Shown here: piece after piece, positions 40,877-49,189 of the stretch
Layout of the letters: each line of letters begins with the position of its first letter
Numbering within the stretch: position 1 is the first letter of the stretch
NCBI RefSeq assembly: GCF_900109465.1
Contig: NZ_FOAZ01000006.1
Span: forward strand, 62,001 to 126,000
Source of the DNA: Streptacidiphilus jiangxiensis
Lineage (GTDB): Bacteria; Actinomycetota; Actinomycetes; Streptomycetales; Streptomycetaceae
Length of the DNA: 64,000 nt
Direction: 5' to 3'
Program-made: the position numbers and the translations under genes
The notes under the pieces: generated by a model
Told to the model about the DNA's origin: nothing
The model's database searches: none
The model's input: only the letters and a program-made list of their open reading frames with translations

Positions 40877-42571
40877 TCAGGTCGCGGAGAAGGTGAACCA
40901 GTGGACGTTGACGAAGTCGGAGGCCGAACCGATGAACGTCAGGTAGACGTCGTGGACCCCTGTGACGGTGCCGGAGAGGTTGATCGGGACGGTCTCCCAG
41001 GACTGCCAGCCACCGGTGTTCGCGATGTCGATCTCGGCGAGCTTCGTCCCGGTCGGGCTGTCGAGACGGACCTCCACACCCCCGCTCACGCCCGCGGCGG
41101 CGCCGGAGGCGAGGCGGGCCAGGAAGCGTCGGGGCGAGGTCGCGCCGAAGTCGACACCGGTGTAGCCGAGCCGGCAACCTGCGTGGATCCAGCCGACGTC
41201 GAGGCCGCCGCCGGTGTCGGAGCAGGCCTCCGTCTGGGTGCCGTTGTTCGACGTGGAGGACGACGCCGCGATGGTGCTGTAGGCGCTGACCGTCGTTCCG
41301 CCACCACCCCCGCCGCCCCCGCCGCCCCCTCCGCCACCGCCGCTGGAGCCACCACCGAGGGTGATCGTCCAGGACGTGGGCGCCGGGTCCTGGAGGTGGC
41401 CGTCGACCGGCTGGCTGCCGGTCGGGCCGACGTCGTCGTACGGGAAGGCGTAGCCGACGGTGGCGTTGGCGTGGACGAGGCGGGCGTAGTGGTTGGTGAC
41501 CGCGTTCTGGTAGTACTGCGCGGACGTCACCCCGCTCGGTTGCTGGGCGCCGCCGGCCAGCAGGAGCGTGCTGCGGTTGAGCGCGGCGGCGAGCCGCGCC
41601 GCGACCGCGCCACGGGCGTCCCCGCCGGAGTTGTAGAGGGGACCTGACGCGCAGCCGAAGATGTCGGTGGTGCTGGGCTTGGTGAACGGGACACCGTCGG
41701 CGTTCAGCCCACCGAAGGTGAGCACGCCCCCCGTGACGGTTCCGCTGAAGGAGCCGAAGGAGGGGTTCTGGGTGTCGATCGTCAGGGGCGTGCCCTGGAA
41801 CGCGGCCCAGACCTGGTCCACGTAGGGGTCGAAGTAGCCGCCGAAGGAGACGGGCGAGTGAGTGGGTGCCAGGACCCGCAGCACCGCGCCACTGCCGTCG
41901 CGCACGACGAGCTGGTCCCACGGTGCGCCGTCGGCGGCGTGCTGGGCGGTCAGCCCCGAGGCGATGGCGTCCAGGGCCCCGGCCGGCAGCGGGCTGACCG
42001 ACTGGTTCCCGGCGGCGCCGGTGGTGCTCATGGAGACGGCCTCGGCGACGAGGTCGACATAGCTGATGTTGGCGTAGAGGTTGGCCGAGTTCCAGGTGAA
42101 CTCGCAGAAGCTCCAGTTGGTGAGCCAGTTGGGGTCGGCGGCGTCGAATCCGGGCTCGACCAGCCCGGGTTGCCCGCCGGCGGGGGCCGGATTGACGAAG
42201 AACTGGATCTTGTTGCCGACGGAGAACCACACCCGGCCACCGATGACGTACTCGGTCAGCGTGAGCGAGACCCCGTTTCCGCCGGAGGGCCCGAGCGGGA
42301 TCGCGTAGTCGGGCGCCGGGGTGAGGTTGGCGGCGGGGTTCGCCAGCGGGTGGAAGACGCCGTCGGAGCCGACGAAGCCGGGGGCGCCCGAGCTGTCGGA
42401 ACCGGTCACGTAGGCGTAGGCGGTGTCGCTGCCGGAGACGTTACGCAACGTCAGCGGCAGGGTGGTGGCCGCGGCAGCGCGGGCACCGAGTTTGGGAAGT
42501 AAAACCTGGGAGCCGACCAGGGCGGCAGCGGCCGTCCCGGCAGCGGTGAGCAGCTTACGACGCGAGATCAT
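40877..42571 (-). CDS. Secreted GH64 beta-1,3-glucanase with C-terminal CBM6-like module
   Basis: A 564-residue exported enzyme. The N-terminus MISRRKLLTAAGTAAAALVG is a Tat signal. Residues about 38-395 form a GH64 catalytic domain: LPLTLRNVSGSDTAYAYVTG, LTLTEYVIGGRVWFSVGNKI, FCEFTWNSANLYANISYVDL, FGGYFDPYVDQVWAAFQG, CASGPLYNSGGDARGAVAAR and NHYARLVHANATVGYAFPYDD. A poly-glycine linker of about 20 residues precedes a CBM6-like jelly-roll (GYTGVDFGATSPRRFLARLA, IDIANTGGWQSWETVPINLS, DFVNVHWFTF). GH64 enzymes release oligosaccharides from beta-1,3-glucan, as in fungal walls. Codon 24 is TTA (42500-42502), suggesting bldA-dependent late expression. Confidence 0.93.
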   Translation of the reverse strand: MISRRKLLTAAGTAAAALVGSQVLLPKLGARAAAATTLPLTLRNVSGSDTAYAYVTGSDSSGAPGFVGSDGVFHPLANPAANLTPAPDYAIPLGPSGGNGVSLTLTEYVIGGRVWFSVGNKIQFFVNPAPAGGQPGLVEPGFDAADPNWLTNWSFCEFTWNSANLYANISYVDLVAEAVSMSTTGAAGNQSVSPLPAGALDAIASGLTAQHAADGAPWDQLVVRDGSGAVLRVLAPTHSPVSFGGYFDPYVDQVWAAFQGTPLTIDTQNPSFGSFSGTVTGGVLTFGGLNADGVPFTKPSTTDIFGCASGPLYNSGGDARGAVAARLAAALNRSTLLLAGGAQQPSGVTSAQYYQNAVTNHYARLVHANATVGYAFPYDDVGPTGSQPVDGHLQDPAPTSWTITLGGGSSGGGGGGGGGGGGGGGTTVSAYSTIAASSSTSNNGTQTEACSDTGGGLDVGWIHAGCRLGYTGVDFGATSPRRFLARLASGAAAGVSGGVEVRLDSPTGTKLAEIDIANTGGWQSWETVPINLSGTVTGVHDVYLTFIGSASDFVNVHWFTFSAT

Positions 42572-42897
42572 CCGATATGTCCCGTCGGTATTTCGGGGTT
42601 TGTGGGGGTTGACGACGGGAGGGGGCCGTCGTGCTCGCTGCAGCGACAGCCAATATGGTCCGGTTGTTGAACCGGCGTCAAGTACAAGACTTGAACGAAC
42701 AAGAGGAACCCAGGCAACGATCTTCTATCGCCACGCAGATGTGACCCAAAAACCGCAGACAGCGAGCACCCGTTCGGCGTAGCGTGATCACCGTAGTTCG
42801 CTGTCCGCCGTACCGCTGCACCTGCTGTTCGAGGACGCGACCCATCCACAGGGTCGGTGGATCGTCCGCCGGCCCGCGTCCCGAACGGGAGATCTGT
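42572..42897. promoter_or_regulatory. 326-base divergent region between GH64 and cold-shock genes
   Basis: No gene is seen here. It is AT-richer than average around 42650-42770. TCAAGT (42678-42683) and ACTTGA (42689-42694) form a 6-bp inverted repeat with a five-base spacer and two TTGAAC copies lie at about 42667 and 42691; these may be promoter or operator elements for GH64. The remaining roughly 130 bases before the cold-shock ATG fit the long 5' leader usual for csp mRNAs. Confidence 0.5.
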
Positions 42898-43101
42898 ATG
42901 GCTCAGGGCACTGTCAAGTGGTTCAACGCCGAGAAGGGCTTCGGCTTCATCGAGCAGGCCGGTGGCGGCCCGGACGTCTTCGTCCACTACTCCGCCATCA
43001 ACAGCACGGGCTACCGCGAGCTCGTCGAGGGTGAGACCGTCTCCTTCGACGTCGAGCAGGGCCCGAAGGGCCCGCAGGCCGCCAACGTCGTGCGTGGCTG
43101 A
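42898..43101 (+). CDS. Cold-shock domain protein
   Basis: Sixty-seven residues: [20 protein letters not shown] carries RNP1 (KGFGFI), and [20 protein letters not shown] carries RNP2 (VFVHY), with [17 protein letters not shown] at the end. This is a canonical single-domain CspA-type nucleic-acid chaperone that melts RNA structure. The family is multi-copy in streptomycetes, so I give no gene number. It ends before one of the strongest terminators of the window. Confidence 0.95.
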   Translation: MAQGTVKWFNAEKGFGFIEQAGGGPDVFVHYSAINSTGYRELVEGETVSFDVEQGPKGPQAANVVRG

Positions 43102-43133
43102 ACCTCTGACGGCGGACGTCTGACGTCTGTCGC

Positions 43134-43174
43134 AACAGGCCCTGCTCCCCGGTCTCCGGGGAGCAGGGCCTGTT
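43134..43174 (+). terminator. Strong terminator after the cold-shock gene
   Basis: A perfect 19-bp stem, AACAGGCCCTGCTCCCCGG (43134-43152) with CCGGGGAGCAGGGCCTGTT (43156-43174), loop TCT, followed by CCTTTCC. It begins 32 bases after the stop codon. Confidence 0.9.
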
Positions 43175-43257
43175 CCTTTCCCCGCCCGCACGCTTCCCCG
43201 CCTGGTCGTCTCCTGTCGGCCCGGTTGGCGCGCGGCCGCGCGGGTAGCGTGCCGGTC

Positions 43258-43644
43258 ATGGACAGCGATCAGAACGATCAGTCGACCGAGTCCCTGCGCG
43301 CCGCCGAGCGCCGACTCCAGGCGGCACAGCTCGCCGCCGACACCGCCACGCTCGACGTCCTGCTCGACGACCGCCTCGTCTTCACCGGCCCCGACGGAAC
43401 CCTGTACCGAAAGAGCGACGACCTCGAGCTCCAGAAGAGCGGCCGGCAGCGCCTCACCCGCGTCGACGAGGAGGAACTGACGGTCCTGGCCGTCGGGACG
43501 ACGGGCGTGACCTGGTTCCTCGGCACGGTCGCCGGGACGTTCCAGGGCCAGGAGTTCGCCTCCCGCGTGCGCTACACCCGCACGTGGGTCCACGACGGCC
43601 GGGCCGGATGGCGCGTCATCGCCGCCCACGTCACACCCGTCTGA
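43258..43644 (+). CDS. SnoaL/DUF4440-like (NTF2-fold) protein
   Basis: A 128-residue protein from the ATG at 43258. SLRAAERRLQAAQLAADTAT, LDVLLDDRLVFTGPDGTLYR, ELTVLAVGTTGVTWFLGTVA and FASRVRYTRTWVHDGRAGWR follow the helix-then-sheet order of the NTF2-like DUF4440 family, whose members bind small hydrophobic ligands or act as isomerases. A TTGGCG at 43224-43229 and TAGCGT at about 43244 may be promoter elements. No partner gene suggests a pathway. Confidence 0.85.
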   Translation: MDSDQNDQSTESLRAAERRLQAAQLAADTATLDVLLDDRLVFTGPDGTLYRKSDDLELQKSGRQRLTRVDEEELTVLAVGTTGVTWFLGTVAGTFQGQEFASRVRYTRTWVHDGRAGWRVIAAHVTPV

Positions 43645-43743
43645 CCTCTCGCAGGTCGCCGCCTGCCCCACGCGGCCCGATCGGCGGCGTCTAGGCTACG
43701 CACTGCCGCCGCGGGCGGTCGGCGGAGTTGAGGGGCAGGCGGC

Positions 43744-46137
43744 GTGAACGAGGTGGTCCGGCGGGACGAGTTGCTGCTGCCCGCGCGGGCGCGGCGGCCC
43801 GAGACGCTGATCCGACTGGTGGTGGGTCTGCTCTTCCTCGCCGTGACGCTGCTGCTGGCCCGCTGGGCGCACAACACCACCGGCGGGCTGGAGGCCGACG
43901 CGACGCGCGAGGCGGAGAAGGCCCCGCGCGCCCTGGTCGATGCGCTGGGGTCGCTCGCCTCGGTCGCCGTGGTGCTGCTGCCGGCCGCCTTCGGGGCGGT
44001 GAAGCTCCTGGCGCGGGAGCGCCGGCGCGTGCTGGACGGAATCGTCGCGGCGGCGCTCGCTTTCGGGCTCACCCTGACGGTGAACCTGTGGAGCTCGGAG
44101 CTGGTCCCTCCCGCGATCCTGGACGTGCTGGCCCCGCCCGAGCAGGCGTCCGTGCTCGACGGGCCGCTGCTCGCGCTCTGCGCCCCCGCCCTCGCGTTCA
44201 TGACCGCGGCCGGGCTGACGCAGCGACCCCGGTGGCGGCTGGCTCTCGCGGCCGTGGTGGTCACGAACGCGCTGACCGCGCTCGTGGCCGGCTACGCGGA
44301 CGCACTCTCGGTGCTGCTGTCGCTGCTGATCGGCTGGACGACCGCCCATGCGACGGCCTACGGCCTGGGCTCGCCCAACGCCCGCCCCACCACCGCGCTG
44401 CTCTTCGACGCGCTGCGCGGAGCCGGATTCACGCCGGTCGGCGCCTACCGGGCCACCGACAGGGCACCCCACGAGCCACACCGCTACCTGGTGCGACAGG
44501 CGGGCGAGCACCCGGATCTGGACGTGATCGTGCTGGACCGGGAGCTGACCGCCACCGGCTTCCTGCGCCGCCTCGGGCAGCGGCTCCGGCTGCGCTCCGC
44601 CCCCCAGCGCCGCGGCCTGCTCTCGCCGACCGGCGCCATGCGCCAGGAGGCGCTGCTCGCCTACGCCGCCGGCGCGGCCGGCGTGCGCACCCGACGCCTG
44701 CTGGCCACCACCGACCTGGGCCCGGACGCCTCGCTGGCCGTCTACGAGGCACTCCCCGGACGCTGCCTGGACGAGCTCGCCGACGTGGAGCTGAACGACC
44801 AGTTGCTGCGCGGCATCTGGCGTCAGGTCGACCTCCTGCACACCCGGCGCATCGCCCACCGCACGCTGGTGCCCGGTTCGGTCCTCGTCGACGAGGACGG
44901 CAGCGCGCACCTGGTGAACCTGCAGGACGGCGACGTCGCGGCGGGGGACCTGGCGCTGCGCACGGATCTCGCCCAGTTGCTCACCACCCTGTCGCTGCGG
45001 GTCGGGCCGGCGCGCGCGGTCGCCGCCGCACTGGAGATCCTGGGCCCCGACCAGGTCGGCGCGGCCGTACCGTTGCTCCAGCCGCTGGCGCTGCCGCGCG
45101 AGACCCGGTCCCGGGTCAAGCGGCAGGAGCCGCAGCTGCTCGCCCGGATCCGCGACGAGATCACCCGGGCCGTGCCCGAGGTACCGGTCGAGGTGGTGCG
45201 CCTGGAGCGGGTGCGCCCGCGCACGCTGGTCGGCATGGTGGGTCTGGCGAGCGCCGGCTATCTGATGGTGCTGCAGCTCTCCAGCAGGACCGCCAACCCG
45301 CTCGACGCGCTCGCCCAGGCGCAGCCCGGCTGGATCGCCGTCGCCTCGGCCTTCGCGGGGGCCGGCGTCCTGGCCGCCACGATGAGCTTCGTGGGCTTCG
45401 TCCCCGAGCGACTGGACCTGCGGCGCAGCACCCTCGCCCAGGTGGCCGGCGGCTTCGTCAACATCGCGGCCCCGAGCGGCCTGGGCGGAATGGCGCTGGG
45501 CACGCGGTTCCTGTACCGGGCCGGCCTGCCCACGCGCCAGGCGGTGGCGAGCGTCGGCGCCGGCCAGGCGGTGGGGCTGGTCCTGCACATCGCGCTGGTC
45601 TTCGTGTTCGGCTTCCTGGCCAGCGGCCAGGACCGCACGCCGTTCACGGACGCCGCGGACCTCGCGGTCGCGATCCTGGTCGCGGCCGTGGTCGCCCTGG
45701 TGGCCGCCGCGGTCCCGCCGCTGCGGCGCTGGATCGCGTCGCGCCTGCGCCCGATGGTCAACGGCGTACTGCCGCGGATGCTGGACCTGCTGCAGCAGCC
45801 CGGCAAGGTCGCGGTCGGCGTGGCCGGACAGCTGCTGGTGTCACTGTTCGCCGCCGCCTGCCTGTGGACCTGCGCGCTGGCGTTCGGCCAGCACCCGGGC
45901 TTCGCCCAGGTCGCCATCGCCTACCTGATCGGCGGCACGCTCGGCCAGGCCGTACCGACCCCCGGCGGCGTCGGCGGCGTCGAGGCGGTGCTGGCCTACG
46001 CACTGCAGACGTCCACCGGCATGCCCTACGACGTGGCGCTGCTCCAGGTCCTGCTCTACCGGGTGCTCTCGTTCTGGCTCCCGGCCCTGCCGGGCTGGAT
46101 CGCCTACCTGTGGCTGCAGCGCGTCGAAGCCATCTGA
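43744..46137 (+). CDS. Kinase-like / flippase-like multidomain membrane protein
   Basis: A 797-residue protein. Residues 20-210 contain about five membrane helices (LIRLVVGLLFLAVTLLLARW, LASVAVVLLPAAFGAVKLLA, ALLAFMTAAGLTQ type). Residues about 225-470 form a degraded protein-kinase-like domain: ASLAVYEALPGRCLDELADV and LLHTRRIAHRTLVPGSVLVD resemble the catalytic loop with the Asp replaced by Thr-Leu. Residues 495-797 are an UPF0104/lysylphosphatidylglycerol-synthase-like membrane domain (FVNIAAPSGLGGMALGTRFL, GQAVPTPGGVGGVEAVLAYA). Such proteins are thought to handle lipids, cell-wall precursors or signalling; the substrate is unknown. Single gene. Confidence 0.85.
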   Translation: MNEVVRRDELLLPARARRPETLIRLVVGLLFLAVTLLLARWAHNTTGGLEADATREAEKAPRALVDALGSLASVAVVLLPAAFGAVKLLARERRRVLDGIVAAALAFGLTLTVNLWSSELVPPAILDVLAPPEQASVLDGPLLALCAPALAFMTAAGLTQRPRWRLALAAVVVTNALTALVAGYADALSVLLSLLIGWTTAHATAYGLGSPNARPTTALLFDALRGAGFTPVGAYRATDRAPHEPHRYLVRQAGEHPDLDVIVLDRELTATGFLRRLGQRLRLRSAPQRRGLLSPTGAMRQEALLAYAAGAAGVRTRRLLATTDLGPDASLAVYEALPGRCLDELADVELNDQLLRGIWRQVDLLHTRRIAHRTLVPGSVLVDEDGSAHLVNLQDGDVAAGDLALRTDLAQLLTTLSLRVGPARAVAAALEILGPDQVGAAVPLLQPLALPRETRSRVKRQEPQLLARIRDEITRAVPEVPVEVVRLERVRPRTLVGMVGLASAGYLMVLQLSSRTANPLDALAQAQPGWIAVASAFAGAGVLAATMSFVGFVPERLDLRRSTLAQVAGGFVNIAAPSGLGGMALGTRFLYRAGLPTRQAVASVGAGQAVGLVLHIALVFVFGFLASGQDRTPFTDAADLAVAILVAAVVALVAAAVPPLRRWIASRLRPMVNGVLPRMLDLLQQPGKVAVGVAGQLLVSLFAAACLWTCALAFGQHPGFAQVAIAYLIGGTLGQAVPTPGGVGGVEAVLAYALQTSTGMPYDVALLQVLLYRVLSFWLPALPGWIAYLWLQRVEAI

Positions 46138-46151
46138 TTCGGCAGACAACG

Positions 46152-46184
46152 CTCATGGTCGGCTCATAGCCCTCTCATGGTCGG
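46152..46184 (+). promoter_or_regulatory. Three tandem 11-bp repeats: response-regulator-type binding array
   Basis: CTCATGGTCGG (46152-46162), CTCATAGCCCT (46163-46173) and CTCATGGTCGG (46174-46184) abut without gaps; the outer two are identical. Direct repeats with 11-base period, one per helical turn, are the hallmark of OmpR/PhoB-family binding, and the streptomycete PHO box has this geometry. The array ends 51 bases before the operon's first ATG. Confidence 0.72.
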
Positions 46185-46235
46185 CCCGGAGGCTCGGTGT
46201 CGGGAACGCATCGCAGTCGGAAGGGCAGGCAGGAG

Positions 46236-46535
46236 ATGGCAGGCGGACCGAGTGGTGGCATAGCGCGGACCCGAGCGGTCACGGCAGGAGTGGCCGTCGC
46301 GGGCGTCGCGGGCTCTCTGGCGATCATGGCCTTCCTGCCCGCAGGTGCGAGGACGAGCGGCGGCACGACGACCCCGAGTCCCAACAACACCTCGCCCTCG
46401 CCCTCGACCTCAAGCCCCAGCTCCAGCGGCACGCTGCAGAGCCCCGGCTCCAACCCGACCAGCAGTAGTTCCTCCTCGTCCGGTTCCGCCGGCTCGTCGG
46501 GCTCCGGCACGCACACCACCTCCGGGGGCTCCTGA
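46236..46535 (+). CDS. Ser/Thr-rich exported or membrane-anchored small protein
   Basis: Ninety-nine residues from the ATG at 46236. One hydrophobic segment (AVTAGVAVAGVAGSLAIMAF) is followed by a low-complexity Ser/Thr/Pro/Gly tail, ending SGSGTHTTSGGS. In related operons this position is often taken by an FMN-binding protein that accepts the flavin attached by ApbE; here that domain is missing, and only an anchor with a Ser/Thr-rich tail remains. Its stop overlaps the ApbE start as TGATG. Confidence 0.75.
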   Translation: MAGGPSGGIARTRAVTAGVAVAGVAGSLAIMAFLPAGARTSGGTTTPSPNNTSPSPSTSSPSSSGTLQSPGSNPTSSSSSSSGSAGSSGSGTHTTSGGS

Positions 46536-47518
46536 TGACCGCCGGGCGCGCCACCGCCGCGGCGTGGCGGACCTGGAGCTGCACCGTACGGCTGGTCGTC
46601 ACGGACCCCGCACGGCTCCCGCACTGCCGCGACGTGCTCGCGGTCTGGCTGGACGAGGTCGACCGCGCCTGCAGCCGGTTCCGGGAGGACTCCGAGCTCG
46701 TCGCACTGGACGCCGCCGAGGGGCGGCCCGTGCGGGTGGGGCCGGTGCTGGCCGAGGCGCTCGGCGCGGCCCTGCGCGCGGCGGAGCTGACCGACGGCGA
46801 CGTGGACCCCACCGTCGGGAGCGCGATGGCCGCGCTCGGCTACGACCGAGACTTCTCGCTGGTCGAGCGGGACGGGAGGCCGCTCAAGCTGGTCGTCCGG
46901 CCGGTGCCCGGCTGGCGCAGGATCGCGTTCGATCCACGCGAGCGGCTCGTCACCGTCCCCACCGGGGTCCGGCTGGACCTGGGCGCGACGGCCAAGGCGT
47001 GGGCTGCGGACCGGGCGGCGGCCACCCTGGCCGAGATCGCCGACTGCGGCGTGCTGGTCAGCATCGGCGGCGACACCGCCGTCGCCGGGCCCGCGCCCGA
47101 CGGCGGCTGGCGGGTCCGTGTGCAGGACCGTACCGACGAGCCCGATGCGCACGCCCCGCACACCGTGGTGGCGATCCGGGACGGCGGCCTCGCCACCTCC
47201 AGCACCACCGCCCGACGCTGGTCCCGCGGCGGTCGCGCGGTGCACCATCTGCTGGACCCGCGGACCGGCCACCCCGCAGCCGGGCCCTGGCGGACCGTCA
47301 GTGTCGCCGCGGGCAGCTGCCTGGACGCCAACATCGCCAGTACCGCGGCGATGATCCGCGGCGCCTCGGCGCCCGCCTGGCTGGAGCGCAACCACCTGCC
47401 CGGACGACTGGTCGACGCGGACGGCGCCGTGACCACGGTCGGCGGCTGGCCCGACGAACCCCTGCCAGTCGCCCCGGTCGCCGGCCCGGGCACGGGCGCC
47501 GGGAGAGGAGCGGCATGA
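46535..47518 (+). CDS. ApbE-like FAD:protein FMN transferase
   Basis: A 327-residue protein. RACSRFREDSELVALDAAEG, ELTDGDVDPTVGSAMAALGY, VRLDLGATAKAWAADRAAAT, GVLVSIGGDTAVAGPAPDGG and HHLLDPRTGHPAAGPWRTVS are the family motifs for FAD and metal binding (with Asp in the DPTVG segment). ApbE attaches FMN to a threonine of redox membrane proteins outside the membrane. No signal peptide is evident. It is coupled to the gene before (TGATG) and to the ferric-reductase-like gene after (ATGA), forming a redox module. Confidence 0.92.
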   Translation: MTAGRATAAAWRTWSCTVRLVVTDPARLPHCRDVLAVWLDEVDRACSRFREDSELVALDAAEGRPVRVGPVLAEALGAALRAAELTDGDVDPTVGSAMAALGYDRDFSLVERDGRPLKLVVRPVPGWRRIAFDPRERLVTVPTGVRLDLGATAKAWAADRAAATLAEIADCGVLVSIGGDTAVAGPAPDGGWRVRVQDRTDEPDAHAPHTVVAIRDGGLATSSTTARRWSRGGRAVHHLLDPRTGHPAAGPWRTVSVAAGSCLDANIASTAAMIRGASAPAWLERNHLPGRLVDADGAVTTVGGWPDEPLPVAPVAGPGTGAGRGAA

Positions 47519-48189
47519 GCAGCACGACACTCTGGTACGCGAGCCAGGCCACCGGCATCGTCAGCCTGGTGATGTTCAGCGCCGTGATGGTGCTGGGCGC
47601 ACTGGTCCGGCGCCGGGCCAAGCTGCCGGGACTGCCGAGGTTCGGCACGCTCGGGTTGCACCGCAGCATCTCGCTGCTCGCGCTGGTCTTCCTGTCGATC
47701 CACATCCTGACTGCGGTCGCCGACTCGTACGTGAGCATCAGCCTGCTGGACGTGGTGCTGGCGTTCACCTCCGCCTACCGGCCGCTGTGGCTGGGCCTGG
47801 GCACGGTCGCCTTCGACCTCCTGGTCGCGGTCGTCCTGACCAGCGTGCTGCGCCGCCGGATCGGCCACCGCGCCTGGCGGGCGGTGCACTGGCTGGCCTA
47901 CGCGATGTGGCCGGTCGCCGTCGTGCACGGATTCACCCTTGGCGCGGGCGACGGCCGGACCATGCACGGCTGGGCGCTCGCGCTGACCGGCGGCTGCGTG
48001 CTCGCGGTGCTCGGCTCGGTCGCCTACCGGTCGGCCGGACCCCGGCGTGAGGCCACCCCGGCAGGGCTGGTCGCGGCCCACCGGACGGCGCCGGTGCGGC
48101 CCACCTCCGAAACCGCGAGGTCCGCCGGCACCCCCGACCACCGTCGGCTCGCCGCCTCCTCCGCCGGCCGGACCCACAAGGAAGCCTGA
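47515..48189 (+). CDS. Ferric-reductase-like transmembrane protein
   Basis: A 224-residue protein with six hydrophobic helices, starting at the ATG at 47515 inside the ApbE stop. LGLHRSISLLALVFLSIHIL and AWRAVHWLAYAMWPVAVVHG place conserved His residues in the helices in the heme-binding arrangement of the ferric-reductase/YedZ-like domain. The C-terminal 45 residues are a basic, Pro/Ala-rich tail. With the ApbE protein it probably moves electrons across the membrane; the electron donor gene is not adjacent. Confidence 0.9.
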   Translation: MSSTTLWYASQATGIVSLVMFSAVMVLGALVRRRAKLPGLPRFGTLGLHRSISLLALVFLSIHILTAVADSYVSISLLDVVLAFTSAYRPLWLGLGTVAFDLLVAVVLTSVLRRRIGHRAWRAVHWLAYAMWPVAVVHGFTLGAGDGRTMHGWALALTGGCVLAVLGSVAYRSAGPRREATPAGLVAAHRTAPVRPTSETARSAGTPDHRRLAASSAGRTHKEA

Positions 48190-48309
48190 ACATGATCGCG
48201 ACTGCCACCGCAGCGCGGGCGTCGTCCTGGTGCGCGTCCCCGTCCTGAAGGTCCGACCGGAGGGCGCGTGACGTCCCCGCCCCTGACGCCCCGCCCGTGA
48301 CGGGCCGCG

Positions 48310-49077
48310 TCAGACCCGGGGGGCGTGGATGTACTGGTCGGCCCAGGCGCTGATGATGTGCGCGGCGCGCTGGGCCTGGCCGCGGGTGGTGAGCAGGTGG
48401 TCGGCGCCTTCGAGGGAGATGAAGCTGCGCGGGTGCTGGGCCTCGCGGAAGATCTCGCCGGCGTTGGCGATGTCGACGGTGTCGTCGGTGGGCGAGTGCA
48501 TCACCAGCAGCGGGCGGTTGAGGTCGCGGATCCTGTCGCGCAGGCGGGCCTGGCGCACGTCGTTGACGAAGGCGCGCTTGAGGACCAGGGTCCGGCCGCC
48601 GACGAACCACTCGTGCTGGCCCTCGCTCAGCACCCGGTCGACGACCGCGTCGTACTGCTTCTCGACGTGGCTCGGGTCGGACGGCGCGCCGATCGTGGCG
48701 ACGGCGCGGACGCCGGTCGACTCGGCCGCCGCGGCGATGGCGGCGGCGCCGCCCCAGGAGTGGCCCACCAGCAGGTCGGCGGGCGTGCCGCGACCCGCCA
48801 TCAGTTCCGCGGCGCGGACGGTGTCCTCGACCTTGACGGTGAAGGAGCCGTCACCCCAGTCGCCGTCGGAGTCGCCGATGCCCAGGTTGTCGTAGCGGAG
48901 CATGCCGATGCCCTCGCGGGCCAGCTGCTTGCTGACACGTGAGGCGGCCGGCGAGTTCCTGCCGAGGGTGAAGCCGTGGACGAAGATGCCCCAGCCCCGG
49001 ACGGGGCCCTCGGGCAGCTCGATCGAGCCGGCCAGTTCGGGGCCGACGACGCTCTTGAATCTGACTTCTTCAGGCAT
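48310..49077 (-). CDS. Alpha/beta-hydrolase of the hydrolase-OsmC type
   Basis: A 255-residue protein. WGIFVHGFTLGRNSPAASRV, RYDNLGIGDSDGDWGD and DLLVGHSWGGAAAIAAA (nucleophile Ser in GHSWGG) define the fold; LLVMHSPTDDTVDIANAGEI supplies the acid and ISLEGADHLLTTRG the catalytic His. Close relatives are fused to an OsmC peroxiredoxin-like domain, which is absent here, so this is the stand-alone version. Substrate unknown. It lies downstream of an FMN-binding enzyme gene but behind a terminator. Confidence 0.88.
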   Translation of the reverse strand: MPEEVRFKSVVGPELAGSIELPEGPVRGWGIFVHGFTLGRNSPAASRVSKQLAREGIGMLRYDNLGIGDSDGDWGDGSFTVKVEDTVRAAELMAGRGTPADLLVGHSWGGAAAIAAAAESTGVRAVATIGAPSDPSHVEKQYDAVVDRVLSEGQHEWFVGGRTLVLKRAFVNDVRQARLRDRIRDLNRPLLVMHSPTDDTVDIANAGEIFREAQHPRSFISLEGADHLLTTRGQAQRAAHIISAWADQYIHAPRV

Positions 49078-49126
49078 GGGGTGTGCTCGCCTCGGTGAAA
49101 ACGCGGTCGGTGACGGTGGTGCGGGT

Positions 49127-49156
49127 CGAGGGCGGCACCGGACGGTGCCGCCCTCG
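49127..49156 (-). terminator. Terminator after the FMN-binding glutamate-synthase-like gene
   Basis: CGAGGGCGGCACCG (49127-49140) pairs perfectly with CGGTGCCGCCCTCG (49143-49156); the loop is only GA plus closing pairs. It lies 34 bases beyond the stop at 49190 in the direction of leftward transcription. Confidence 0.75.
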
Positions 49157-49189
49157 TGTGCCGGCGTCGGTGTGCCGGCGGTCTCGACG

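Noticed and set aside
48192..48248. 18-codon frame MIATATAARASSWCASPS after the ferric-reductase-like gene
   Set aside because: It could be the truncated start of a further redox gene, but it has no ribosome site and no recognisable domain.
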